A stretch of DNA of 64,000 bases from Acrasis kona (lineage: Eukaryota; Heterolobosea; Eutetramitea; Acrasida; Acrasidae): assembly GCA_026419775.2 (NCBI GenBank), contig JAOPGA020000840.1, forward strand, positions 102,549 to 166,548. Reading direction: 5' to 3'. The notes below the pieces were generated by a model, which ran no database searches, was not told where the DNA came from, and was given only the letters and a program-made list of their open reading frames with translations. This document shows, one piece after another, positions 8,635-20,400 of this stretch. A program made the position numbers and the translations under genes. Each line of letters begins with the position of its first letter. Position 1 is the stretch's first letter.

Positions 8635-11110
8635 ATGTTCAACAAGATTCTACGAAGGAGTACCAAGCAGTTGGCTGTCGAACGCAAGGACACGCTATCA
8701 CCAGTCACTACCGGAGAGAACTTGAAGGCGTTCAAGGCTGGGTACAAAACAAAAGCAATATGTGAGAACTCAAGTGATTTACAAAAGCCAAGAGAGCGTA
8801 TTTTTGTACTCCAAGAGGATGAACATGCCATAGACATTTATGATGAACGTAGAAAGTTAAAGAAGGAGACAATTTTTCTTAAAGATGTGACCGCCGTTAT
8901 TACAGGAAGTGTTGTGTGCGATGGTAGATTAAAGAAGTACCTTACAAAGCATTCTGACAAGAAGCAATTTAGCTTATTGGTGGAGTACGGTTCCAATAAC
9001 AAAAGACTAGACGTTGTCTGTTCAGACGACCAAGAGTTCAAATCTTGGTTAAATGTTATTGAATACCTTGTTACACAAGCAAATGCCTCTTATGAAGCTG
9101 ACCCTTCAAAAATGTATGATAATTTGCGTTCTAAACTAAATGTTTGTAGTTTTGTTCTCAAGCAATGGATGAAAGCTGACGTGAACAACGATGGTAAGCT
9201 TGAATTCAACGAAGTTAAGCAACTGTGTAAGCAACTCAACATGAATGTTGATTCAACAACCCTTCAAACCCAATTCAAGCTATTTGACGATGACAACAGT
9301 GGAACAATGGAGTATGAAGAGTTTGTAAAGTTTTATAACTCACTTATGAATCGTCCTGAGCTCAACGCATACTTTGAAAAGTACTCTGCCGTTGACTTCT
9401 TGATGAAACCCGACGAGTACAATACATTTTTGGAACAAGAACAGGGAGAGAAACTTTCTGAGGACGAGTTGACAAAAGCAATGACTGCATTAGGAGCCGA
9501 CGAAGTAGCGAAAGTAGGTATGTATTTGAACAAGAAGGCATTTTCCCGCGGAATCACCTCCATGAGTAATTGCATTGTAAACGAATCATTTTATAAGCAT
9601 GACAAATCCATCATGAGCCGTCCTCTAACACATTACTTCATGGAATCCTCACACAATACTTATCTCGTCGGTCATCAACTTAAAGGAGACTCTAGTGTTG
9701 ACATGTATAGAAAAGTTCTCTGCTCAGGTTGTAGATGTGTAGAGCGTAAGTTCAAGTTACTTTACAAAATATACTAATCATGCAGTTGACTGTTGGGATG
9801 GTCCAAACAATGAACCAATCATTTATCACGGACACACACTTACCTCAAAAATTACGTTTAGAGATGTTATAGTATGCATAAAACAGTATGCCTTCACCAA
9901 AACACCCTACCCAGTCGTTCTTTCACTTGAGACACATTGCTGCGTGGAGCAACAGGATGTTATGGCTGAAATACTTTCAGAAGTACTTGGTGACCTCATC
10001 GAAAAACCAACCAGCATCGACGACGGAACATTAACAGAATATCCTTCCCCTCTACAATTAAAGAATAAGATTCTAATCAAAGGAAAGAGATTACCTTACA
10101 AACAAGCCGAAGAAAACGTTGACGAACAAGATTTAAGTGAAGACGAAGAGAGTGATTGTGAGACCGATCCTGATTTTTGGTTAGAAATGGAAGACGATAG
10201 CCAATCCAGCACAACTAGAACAGGATCCCGTACTTCCATGGAGGCAAACCTTTCAAAATACAAAGAAACTTTAAATAAACAAAAGGAAGTCAACCAAGTA
10301 AAAAAGAACGCACATGTCAAGCATTCTGTCAGCCAAAAACTCTCTGATCTAACCTACCTGGCCACGATGACATACAAGTCCAAACTTGCAACGGAATGGT
10401 CTAGAATGCATAGTTTCGGAGAACTCAAGGTTGATAAATTTTCTAAAACGTGTTCAAAAAACATTATTCAATTTAACCAAACAAACTTTAGTAGGGTATA
10501 TCCAAAGGGAACAAGATTCTCCTCCACTAATTACGAACCCACCTTGGGATGGATCATGGGTTGTCAGATGGTCGCACTCAATTATCAAACGCAAGATAGA
10601 GCCTTAAGAATGAACAGCATGATGTTTGAAGCAAACGGAAGATGTGGATATGTATTGAAGCCAGAACCATTGCTTGAAAAGAATGTCACACTAGACTTTA
10701 GCGCTCTAGTAGAGAGGCCATCACATAAGGTCAAGATCACCGTCGTCTCAGCCAGTCACATTCCCAAACCTCTTGAATCAACAAAAGGAGAAGTCATTGA
10801 CCCATTTGTAAAGGTTCAGATATATGGGCCACCACAGGACCAGAAGGAACAGAAAACTCAAGTGGTGTGGGATAATGGATTTAACCCAGTTTGGAAGGAG
10901 ACTTTCACTTTTGACATTCATTACTTTGATTTTTCGTACCTGCGGTTTGGTGTGTATGACGCAAATAGGACCACTGCTAGTGTTTTCTTGTGCGAAAATG
11001 TGTTTCCATTAAAGCATTTAAGAAGGGGTTTGAGATTTGTACCGCTGAGGGGAACCAATGGGCTCTTGATTGAGGGTTGTGATTTGATTGTGAATGTGGC
11101 TTTTGAATAA
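8635..11110 (+). CDS. Phosphoinositide-specific phospholipase C, delta type
   Basis: CDS join(8635..9745,9786..11110), 811 residues; the 40-nt intron splits a Leu codon inside the X domain, giving CVELDCWDGPN. Domain order is PH (about 25-145), EF hands (DVNNDGKLEFNE and DDDNSGTMEYEE, both with good loops), the X catalytic box, an acidic linker (EEDSLC-like stretch around 470-520), the Y box and a C-terminal C2. Catalytic histidines are in SSHNTYL and YHGHT. The enzyme hydrolyses PtdIns(4,5)P2 to diacylglycerol and IP3 at the plasma membrane and is Ca2+ dependent. The presence of a PH domain and lack of SH2/SH3 or RasGEF domains points to the delta class. The stop overlaps AATAAA. Confidence 0.95.
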
Positions 11111-11340
11111 AACATGACTTGAGAAAAGATTCGTCTTGGTTCATCTAAAGTAATTAGTGATCTAAATTAATTAGACGGTTCATCAATGTTTCTACAACAA
11201 TTCGAAATGAAATTCCAGATCGATGCACTTTCGAAGTGTACCAGAAGAAAAACAAATCGTCTAAATTTGTACTTTAAATGTGTTCAATAAACGTAATTTT
11301 TCATCTTTTAAAAACAACCTGATTTGAATACAATAATACT

Positions 11341-12180
11341 TTATTTCTTTGCGAAAGTAATTTTCATGGGGCATTGCATAATCTTGGTGTTTTGTAACAG
11401 CGTCATTGCTTGTGCGGCATTAATCTCATTGTCATATTCTACGAAACCAATTCCCTTTCCTGGAATCAAACGCGTCTCCTTGTAACCAGCAACACTACAA
11501 AGTCAAAATGATATAAAATAGAAAATACATACTTTTGGAACAGCACCTCCACAAGGAGTGGATTTTCGTGGATGTTGTCCGGAAGAGATTCCAAGAACAG
11601 AATCTTGTTGGGTTCGTTCAATGAACTTGTGTTTGGAGCGTTGATCTTCATCTTTTGCTTGCTTGGCCTCAAGCGTTGCTTCTTGCCTGTGTTTTGTCTC
11701 TTACTTGCAGGTTCATCCTCGTTCTCTTCTTCTGATAAAGTGTTAACAATGCACAAGTGCTTAATAAATTACCTTCTCTCTTCCTGCGGTTAGACCTCTC
11801 TTGTTGTTGTTGAAATAGAGTCTTGTCCAACTTGGCGATGGCGTCGGATTTTGATTTTGCGAAATTAATATTCTATGGAAAGTGAGTCATGGAGTGCAAT
11901 GATCAAAGATCGTTACCATGGGCTTTCCTAGAAAATCAGCGCCTTGCATTTTCCTCTTCGCTAGTGAAGCTTGGTTAATGTCTTGGAATACGATCCATGC
12001 CTGTCCTCTGATTTTGATACTCCTTCCGGCCACAACTTCGAGGACCGGTCCAAACTGAGAGAATAATGCATATAGTTGTTCTTTTAAAGTTGGTATTTTG
12101 ATTTTTTCGTTCAAATTATTAATGTATATGGTGTAATTTGGTGCAACATCTTGATGGTGTACGTCGGTGTTTAGGTCCAT
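11341..12180 (-). CDS. U1A/U2B''-type spliceosomal RRM protein
   Basis: CDS complement(join(11341..11494,11533..11731,11773..11872,11917..12180)), 238 residues, introns of 38, 41 and 44 nt. The N-terminal RRM has the hallmark TIYINNLNEKI (RNP2) and GQAWIVF (RNP1). The linker carries QQQQERSNRRKRE. The C-terminal RRM reads KILFLESLPDNI ... GYKETRLIPGKGIGFVEYD ... MKITFAKK. This two-RRM order with that exact start is the SNRPA/SNRPB2 family, binding U1 or U2 snRNA stem-loops. A single gene could serve both snRNPs, as in Drosophila SNF. The stop codon lies inside AAATAAA. Confidence 0.95.
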
Positions 12181-12271
12181 GATTAATTTGAATGTTTTGG
12201 TTGTCAGTTACAATGCTTAAAACTAGATGGCTTATTGATAGATAGATTAGAGAAGGCTACCAATTAACACA

Positions 12272-13240
12272 ATGTCGTTTCCAGTGTTTCCCGAGGGTGT
12301 TCCGATAGCCCCAATTTCTTCAATTAAGTACTCTGAACTCAACAAGAGTGCGAAAGAGGTCCTTGAGTGTTGCAGCACAGTCGGATTTTTCTACCTTGAC
12401 CTTTCAGGACATTCAATAACCAGTAAGGCTGATGAGATTCGAGAGATTGCAGTGTCATCCTTTAGATTACCTGCTGAAGAAAAAATGAAGTACCATCTAC
12501 AAAAAGGAGTGTCTCTTGCAGGATACAAAGCTCCAGGAACAGTTAAAAAAACAGATGAAACACATAGGCCAGACACCACCGAGTTCTTTAATGTGTTCAC
12601 TGACCATATTACAGGTACTACCGATAGCATTCAATACCCGCCCCATCTAATTGAGCACAAAGCACTTTTAAAGCAGTTCTCACAAGATGCACACGCCATT
12701 GGAAATGAAATTCTAAGTGTTTTAGCCGACCAGCTGAGCATTCCAAGTTCTGAGTTTACATCCCGAAATTCGTTCAGTACTTCATCTCAAAGTCACATTC
12801 GATTAACACACAAAATACCTCATGAAGGAGCTGATGCTGTCGGCCTTCCATCACATACAGACTTTGGCAGCGTTACTGTTTTATTTACTTGGCTTGGAGG
12901 TCTTCAAATTCAACATCAAGGAGAATGGAAGTATGTAAAGCCTTTGAAAAATCATGCAATCATTAACTTGGGAGATGCAATCGTCCACTTAACAAACGGT
13001 GCACTTTTATCTGCAAAACATCGTGTGGTAGATGCTCCGAAAGAACAAAATAAACTTGATAGGTATAGTGTTGTATACTTTGTCAGACCAAATAATCAAG
13101 TGGAGATGAAGCCTTTGGAGAGGTTTTTGAATGACGATACACCTCGGAAGAGGGTTGGAGGCAAATTTGAACAGGAGGAAGGTGTTGTTTTGAGTGCAGA
13201 AGAGTGGATCAGACGAAGGGCAGCACAGTTGGGAAGTTGA
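12272..13240 (+). CDS. 2-oxoglutarate/Fe(II)-dependent dioxygenase, isopenicillin N synthase-like
   Basis: 322 residues, one exon. The N-terminal half is a DIOX_N domain (FFYLDLSGHS, residues about 35-45). The C-terminal double-stranded beta-helix has the metal triad HTD (in LPSHTDFGS) and a distal His in SAKHRVV, plus RYSVVYF with the R.S motif that binds 2-oxoglutarate. These proteins hydroxylate or desaturate small molecules in the cytosol; the substrate cannot be told. The gene is divergent from the U1A-like gene (about 90 bp), so they probably share a promoter region. Confidence 0.9.
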   Translation: MSFPVFPEGVPIAPISSIKYSELNKSAKEVLECCSTVGFFYLDLSGHSITSKADEIREIAVSSFRLPAEEKMKYHLQKGVSLAGYKAPGTVKKTDETHRPDTTEFFNVFTDHITGTTDSIQYPPHLIEHKALLKQFSQDAHAIGNEILSVLADQLSIPSSEFTSRNSFSTSSQSHIRLTHKIPHEGADAVGLPSHTDFGSVTVLFTWLGGLQIQHQGEWKYVKPLKNHAIINLGDAIVHLTNGALLSAKHRVVDAPKEQNKLDRYSVVYFVRPNNQVEMKPLERFLNDDTPRKRVGGKFEQEEGVVLSAEEWIRRRAAQLGS

Positions 13241-13355
13241 AAAGAAAAGATCCGCAAATATAAAAACAAGTGTTGAATGTTGTTTGTATAACTAGTCGGT
13301 ATTACATGTATTGACACAATGGAGTATTTACGTTTTGACAATATTTATTGATTGG

Positions 13356-14957
13356 TTATCTCACCTCAGCATCCTTTCTATTTATCCGTTCGGCCTTCTC
13401 CAAATCTAAAGAGGCAAGCGATGGTTCGCCTAGGGTATTATATAAGAACGATCTCTCCATCAAAGTTTGTGAGTCCTCTCTCTGGTTTAATATGAACTGA
13501 AAATCTTGAAGGGCCAAATCTGTCTTATTCAACTCTCTGCTGTATATTGCTCCTCTATTAAAAAAAGACTCCAAGTGAGTGTTATCAATCTCACAACATT
13601 TACTATAGTCCCTAACTGCTTCTTGATACATTTTCTTATGGTTATAGTAAACGCCCCTCTCGAAATAAATTTGAGCAGTATCATCATATGGAATTCCATT
13701 CGACGCCAAACTTATGGCCTCGTCATAGTACCTTAAGCTTACGTTTGGATTTGTACGTGCTGCCTCCACATAAGCCTTGACATACTTGTTGTTAAAGAGG
13801 ATTGCATTTTCAAAGTCTTGAAATGCCTTATCTTGCTCTTTGACCATTTTAAAACACATGCCACGATTATAAAAGCACATGTAATCGTGTGGCTTCAACT
13901 GCAGCACTTTACTAAAACATTCAATAGCCATTTCATAACTCCCACTATCATAGAAAATTCTACCACTTTGATAGTTGGCCAAAACATGATGAGGGTCAAA
14001 TTTGATAACAGCAGAATAGTTAACGAATGCAGAGCTCACATCGCCAATGAGTTCTTGACTTCTACCCAGATAATACAAAGCATCCACACAGTTGACCTCA
14101 ATACTTGAACTAAATTTTGATGTTATTTCTTTGAAGCCAGCCACAGCCTCTGTAAATCTGGATGCACCAAAGTATGTCATAGACCTATTATACATGGCAG
14201 AGTACATGTCAGGGTATAAGCTCAAACACTCAGTATACATTTGAATTGCCTCATCAATGCAATTCATTATACTTAGAGTGTTAGCCAAAGACAAATAAAC
14301 AGAGGAGGTGTCGATAGAGTCTGATTCCATCAACTTTGACAAAGACAGGACTTCTTTAAAATGATTTACAGCCGAACTGAAATCATCCATGTCTTTTCTA
14401 GATTGTGCCAACATGTGCGTTGCTTTTATTCTAATGTACAACAAATTTTTAAATTTGTGACATTTTGATATACATTCCATAAAATAGTTGACTGCATCTT
14501 CAAGGAGGTTGTGTTTGGAAGAATCAATACCTTTGTTCAAGAGCTCTATACAAGCGGATGTGGTCCTATCTTCATGAGATTGATCTACAAAATCTTCGAA
14601 GTCGGTGTTTTTCAACACGACTGTTTCGCCAGAGCGAGCTTGGCCACTGCATTTATTCGCTACAATGTGACTAACATCGTCCAGTGGAGTATATGTTTTT
14701 GATGAATTCAAATTATTGCTCCGTCTAATCAGTTAAGTTAATGTAATGCATGTATCTCTTACGGAATGCATACTTCAGGCTTGTTCATTTCATTTTTAAT
14801 CCAAAAGGTCTTCTTCTCAATAAAATCAGTATTAACATCATTCGCAGCACTATATAATAATTTAGTTTTGAGAATTTGGAGTTGCCAACCTGATTGTTCT
14901 ATCTGGTCTACTTTGAAGACTCCAGAATTGTTTTACAGATGCGAAGTCGTTGGTCAT
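13356..14957 (-). CDS. TPR-repeat protein (three exons)
   Basis: CDS complement(join(13356..14724,14763..14849,14890..14957)), 507 residues. The long last exon lacks an ATG at its start. Two small upstream exons supply it (start MTNDFASVKQFWSLQ), joined by introns of 40 and 38 nt; the junction reads VCIPRSNNLNSS. From about residue 100 to the C-terminus there are about ten tetratricopeptide repeats, for example MYNRSMTYFGASRFTEAVAG, CFYNRGMCFKMVKEQDKAF and YFERGVYYNHKKMYQEAV. It is a scaffold for protein-protein contacts; no catalytic domain, signal or membrane segment is visible. The first donor (GTTGGC) is weak, the second (GTAAGA) is good. Confidence 0.8.
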
Positions 14958-15358
14958 AAAATATGTTTTGTTTTAATTTAATTGAACAGCTTTCCTCAGC
15001 GTTTGATGTTAAACTCAGTTAGGTTTATTATTAAGATGGAAGAGAACCTATTGGTCATCGGATTCTTTTTAGGTAGGTGGGCAATTAAATAAAGCGCTGT
15101 ATTACTTTTTCAAGTTCAATATGTATAAAAATTTAAAACTCCGGGCACGAAACAGCAAACATTAATTAATGTGGGTTGAATCCGGTGGTGTTTGAATATC
15201 CACCTGTAGTTAGAAATCGACATTATTCAAAGAATCATAAAAATAATGCTCTCGGGATTAACATTCCTTCAATCAAAAGTATTCAAATAAACTAGGAGTT
15301 ATGAGCTCAAAAATTGGCGCAATTTCTTTATGAATGGTCGTGTTGGTAAAAATGTCTT
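14958..15358. other. Intergenic between the TPR gene and the TIR element
   Basis: About 400 bp, AT-rich. It must contain the TPR gene promoter. At 15034 a plus-strand ATG opens a 13-codon frame that ends at a possible donor (GGTAGGT), but no continuing exon is convincing. I see no RNA gene or repeat here. Confidence 0.4.
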
Positions 15359-15361
15359 GTT

Positions 15362-16040
15362 GGGAAAGTGCAGGAATCAGCTTATGTGTCAAACCCACCC
15401 ACCCACCTTTATTGTGATTTCGTCTGTATTACCCACCCAATGTGTGCTGATAGTAAATATAAAAAACCGGGCCTGCGGCCAGCTTCTTTACAAAAATTTA
15501 AATTACAAAAGTTGGGTTACTACGCAAAAATACGTATTTAGTATGTTTTCGGTACTCATCGTTGTTAGGTTGGTTTGGAACTTGAGGCGCGGATTCAAGA
15601 TTACAGATAACTGAAGCAATGAAGCAACAAACTACTTTATCATTCAAAAGTGGACAATTTAAATTATCCAATGAGAAGCCTACTTTTAGTGCTACTTTCT
15701 ACTTCCCAAAGCCTTCAAATCCATACCAAGAATATGTCAATGCTTATTGCTATTTGACAATGACTAAAGCTAATTCCAACTCCTTTAGAAAACAAGACTT
15801 GGAGGTCGCTGCTAAAGCGATGTATAAAGACCTAGACGAGTTGACGGCAAAGGACAAGAGAAACAAGTTGTTACTTTTAACAGATGCATTAAAAAAACTT
15901 CAATATAAACTTTTTGTATTTGAAAACACCTTAGACCCACCCCAAAACACTGATTTTTTACCGACACCCACCCCCCTATACTGATTTTTTAAAAATTTTT
16001 ACCCACCCACCCACACGTTGGCTGATTCCTGCACTTTCCC
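15362..16040. mobile_element. MITE-like DNA element with 20-bp perfect TIRs and 3-bp target duplication
   Basis: The left end GGGAAAGTGCAGGAATCAGC (15362-15381) is matched exactly, in reverse complement, by 16021-16040. The triplet GTT flanks both ends (15359-15361 and 16041-16043), as expected for a 3-bp target-site duplication. Inside both ends lie runs of CCCACCCACCC, on the same strand rather than inverted, and the motif CTGATTTTTTA occurs twice near the right end. Length is 679 bp. TIRs starting GGG with a 3-bp duplication recall PIF/Harbinger or CACTA non-autonomous elements, but no superfamily can be fixed from one copy. It encloses one ORF (15619-15984). The ends are undecayed, so insertion is probably recent. 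Confidence 0.7.
15619..15984 (+). CDS. Hypothetical 121-residue ORF inside the TIR element
   Basis: The only sizeable ORF within the 679-bp element. It starts MKQQTTLSFKSGQF, has a middle part rich in aromatics (FYFPKPSNPYQEYVNAYCYL), then a Lys/Leu-rich predicted helix (AKAMYKDLDELTAKDKRNK), and runs into the CCCACCC repeats at its C-terminus (PTPTPLY). No transposase motif (DDE, zinc finger) is visible. It could be a captured host exon, a remnant of a helper protein, or chance. I do not recognise it. Confidence 0.35.
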   Translation: MKQQTTLSFKSGQFKLSNEKPTFSATFYFPKPSNPYQEYVNAYCYLTMTKANSNSFRKQDLEVAAKAMYKDLDELTAKDKRNKLLLLTDALKKLQYKLFVFENTLDPPQNTDFLPTPTPLY

Positions 16041-16326
16041 GTTGAAGTAAACTGTTTTTCGAAGGAGAAAACAATAATTTGGTTTATTATTCAAATTTCA
16101 AGCCATTCTCATGAGCTTGAACTTGTTGCGTCTCAAGTTTTCTTTTGTAAAAGTGCATAATTTTTCAAATTTACCTAAATTGCAAAGATTCAAAAAGGAA
16201 TTTCAAACAAAAGAAGGAACTCCTTGGGAATCTTCCCGTCAACCAAACATCTCAAACCGTCAGATGAAAATCGAATTACCTTTTATTGGGAAGGATCGAT
16301 AAAGATTCTTAAAATCACAAGAAAAG

Positions 16327-17415
16327 ATGCCTCACAGCAACCCCAACAATCTCGATGTGAAGGCCACCACTGTTGCGAACCCAAAAAAGCCTCGACCATC
16401 ATCACAAAACTCCTCAGGGAGTGCGAACAACAAGTAAATACATACAATTAATTTTTTTATTTAACAATTGTGTAGGAGACTAAAATGGACACCACAACTG
16501 CACGAACTATTCGTGAGGGCAGTTGAGCAAGTTGGAATGAAAAGTAAGCATCGAAACGAACTGCATAATTTAACATTCAGACTCAACACCTAAAGTCATC
16601 CTCAATCTAATGAATCAATCTGTACTGACAAAAAATCACGTAAAGAGCCACTTACAAAAGGTACATTTTATATAGGCTTGTAACTTTTATAACACGAACA
16701 GTATAGAGAAGCACTAAAAAAAGGAAAAATAGTGATGGACGAACAAGGAAGATTCACAAACAATGCACAAATGTTTAATGATTGCGATAGCGACGATCAA
16801 AACTCAATAAGCGACCAATATAACAACGTCGACTTGAACCAAACGCAAGAAGAAGATGAAATAAAACAGCTTCGGCTGCAGCAAAAGAAACAGCAGCTAC
16901 AACTACAAAAGCAACAACAAAAACAACAACAATTACTACAGCAGCAGCAACAGCAACAGAAGCAACTGCTACAGCAAAAGCAAGAACAACAACAACTTTT
17001 ACTAGATCAAAAAATGGAGCAAGAAAGGCTCGAACAAAGAAGAAAAGAACAAGAAAGCGAGCAGTCGGAGGATTCGAACAATGACCAAGAACTCAACGAT
17101 ACATTTTTGGCAATACTAAAAAATGTGGCGGCATATGACAGAGATGTACTTTTGCAATTGGTACAGACCATGAAAGATTTATCGAATCAAGATCATTGTA
17201 GCGCAATGTTAAGAGGATTCAATATAGGCGTTTGTGTTGGTGTTAAGTTTGGTCACTTACTAAATCAAAATACAACATCACCAACAACAACAAATTCAAC
17301 AAATTCATCACCATCCGATGGGAGTGTAGATAGCGGGAGTAGGACGTCTGAGGAGATTGTTATGCGAACGGACTCTGAAAAATCGCCGCCATCAATGTCA
17401 CCTGCATCTGTGTAA
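16327..17415 (+). CDS. GARP (G2-like, SHLQKY) Myb transcription factor with poly-Gln tract
   Basis: CDS join(16327..16433,16476..16543,16581..16660,16702..17415), 322 residues; introns 42, 37 and 41 nt. Exons 1-4 together build one GARP Myb-like domain: RLKWTPQLHELFVRAVEQVG, then NSTPKVILNLMNQSVLTKNHV and KSHLQKYREALKKG. The R.KWT..LH start and the SHLQKYR end are diagnostic of the GARP class, known best from plants (KANADI, PHR, type-B ARR). Residues about 130-200 are Gln-rich, followed by a helix, then a Thr/Asn/Ser-rich tail. It binds DNA in the nucleus; the target is unknown. No response-regulator receiver domain is present. The start is the first ATG in frame with the domain. Confidence 0.9.
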
Positions 17416-17478
17416 AAATAAAACTTGTATTTTGTAAATTTTGTAATATCGACTCAACCCTTTGATCTTTTAACAATA

Positions 17479-20400
17479 ATGAGGATTGTGTTATTGTTTG
17501 CATTATTGGTGGCCTTTACATGGGCACAAGATTTTACATATGAAGGATTCGTAAAGCTATCCAGTCATTTATCAGGAGGTCAATCAGGGGATGTAGATTT
17601 TAGCGAAGTTGTTATAGAACTTGTTAACAAGCAAGGTTATGTTAAAGATAGTGCGTATTGCGCACCCACTGGTTACTATGCTATTCCAATACAAGATAGA
17701 GGATTGTACACTCTTCGCGTAAAGGGCCCACAGGGATGGGGGTTCAAACCCAGTAGCCACGATGTATCACCTGACAAGAGGGATCGTCTTTTCGATTTTG
17801 AACTCAATGGATTTGAGTTGAAGGGAAGCGTACAAAGCTCCCTTTGGAACGGAGAATACACGGATGGACCTTCGGGCATCAAAGTCACACTGCACAAGGG
17901 TGATAACGAACTACAGTAAGTAATCAAGTGCGATCATCATTTTGACATGTACAGAAAGACAATCACAGACAAGAACGGTCACTACATGTTCAATGACATG
18001 GTACCCGGTACTTACATTGTACATTTTTCACATTCTTCATACAAAGTCAGACCTGGTTACATTACAGCCACAGTAAACCAAAAGGGTACTTATGACGAAC
18101 TTGAAACTGCAGCTGTTATTGGTTATTACGTTTCAGGCAGCATCAAAGAACCCATGAAGAACGTCCAGGTCACTCTACGCGAATCACAGGGCAGATCAAT
18201 AAAGAACCTAGATTGTACCAAGGGCACAGATTCCTCTTGCATCGTCGAGAGCGACGAAAATGGAAATTTCAACTTTGAGGACATTCCTTCGGGTACCTAT
18301 GCAATCACAGCATCCCATCAAGGCTTCCGCATCGAACCCTCCACCCAACCAATCACGGTCGGATCGTCCAACGCAATCTTAAAAGTACCATTCAAGGTAT
18401 TAGGTTTCACATTGAAGGGCATTGTAAAAGATGGATCCGGTCAACCATTAGCCAACGTTCAAGTGACCGCAACACAAAAAGATTCATCCGGAAAACTTTT
18501 AACCAGCTTCAAAGAGACCACAGATGCAAACGGCCAGTACGCCCTGTTGGACGTCACGACCAATAGTCTAATTGAAGCAGATGCACACGTGGATCAATAT
18601 GGATTCAAACCCATTCACGTTCAGGCCACTCCATCTCGACTCGAATTACCCCCATTAGTGGTATCCCAATATCAAGTGTGCGGTCAACTATCTCCCGATC
18701 AATCACAAAAACCAATCATCAACAACAGAAGAGTCACATTCTCGGATGCCGAACAGCCCAATCAACCCATCGTAGAAACACAAACCGATTCGAACGGACA
18801 TTTCTGCGCCCTGCTAGAGGGACCGTTACAAGATAAACAAGTCCATCAATATGACGTTCGAGTGGAGATTGGATCGGATGGATCTCGATTCGCACCCAAG
18901 AGATTTGAATTATCAAAGAACACGATCAACAATCTCACATTGACGCAATCCACCGTGGAATTAACCGGACGCGTGCAATGCATCGACAACAAGTGCGATG
19001 ATTTGCGAGTGGAATTGGTATCCAACAAGAACGTGATCGAAACGACCAATGTAGATCCCAAAGATGGATCATTTTCGTTCAAAAAGAAATTAACGTTGGG
19101 AGTGTTCTTGGTGAGGGCCATCGATTCGAAAGATGAATACTGTTGGAACAAGAAGGAACAAATGATTGATGTGGATCGATCGTCAACTGTGGATTTGATT
19201 CAATCTGGATACAAGGTGACCATCACATCCACTCACGATCACATTTCGCTAATGGGTCGATTCCCAATCAATCTTCACAAGGGCGACAATGAGATTTGCA
19301 TAGCCAGCGAATCTACTTCATGGATTGCATCGAGCGATTTGTACGTGACCGATTCGCCAACATACGAATGGAACGCAAATCAATCGTCCAGATCGGTGAA
19401 CGTGATGGTGAAATCAATCATCGTGACGGGAAGCATCGTCGTCAAAGGTCATTCCGCAGTCGATCCATCCGCCATACAAGTGATCGTGCGACAAGTCAAC
19501 AACAATCAAAGAACCATACCAGTAAAGAGCAACGGACGTTTGGATTCCACATTCGAATACAAGATTGAGATGGATGCGAATCGAGATGGCGAATTGGTAA
19601 TTCAACCCGCTTCGAATCGCATCTTGTTCGCTCCACGCACGCAATCGCTCGATTCCAAATCAATCATGGACACCAACACCATCCCGCCGTTCGTCGGCAC
19701 TTTGGGAATTTACGTCAAGGGATCCACGAACGGAGTGAATGGCGTCAACGTGCACCTGAGAGATGATCAGGGTCAATTGATCACATCCACCATTTCGAAT
19801 CAAGATGGAAATTATGAAGCGGGTCCAATCTCGCCGGACGTCGCCTACACCATTCATGCCGAAAAACCAGGATTCGATTTTACGAGGGTGATGGGATCGA
19901 ATCGTTTCGAATCGGTTCAATTGAGCTCTTTGATTGTGAATGTGGTGGATCGCAAATCTCAACAATTCATACCTGATGTATTCGTCAGCATAAGTGGAAG
20001 CAATCAATATAGAAATAACACTTATACCGCTCCTGGTCAACCCAATCGTTATTACAATTTACAGCCAGGAACTTATCACGTGAGAGCAGTGTTGAAGGAA
20101 TACACGTTCAGTCCACCATCGCAGAGCGTGATCGTCAAGAAGGGAGATGATTCCATCGTCAACATCGTGGCCACCAGAGTAGCCTACTCTGCGAGCGGGA
20201 CGTTGACTTCCATCAACGGATCTCCCATCAAACAAGTCGCCGTCGTGGCCACTGGCATCGACGATAATAGTTACGAGGAGGGATTGAGCGACGATCGAGG
20301 TGCTTATCGCTTGCGTGGATTGAAGAGCGGAAACAAGTACTTGATCAGGGTAAAGACCGGAGAGGATTTGGTCGACAGGAGTCAACCTGAAGAAATGGAG

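Noticed and set aside
14766-14981. 71-residue plus-strand ORF
   Set aside because: Opposite strand to two frame-consistent exons of the TPR gene, which explain the open frame better.
16111-16302. 63-residue plus-strand ORF upstream of the Myb gene
   Set aside because: No domain, different frame from the Myb exon 1, no good splice link.
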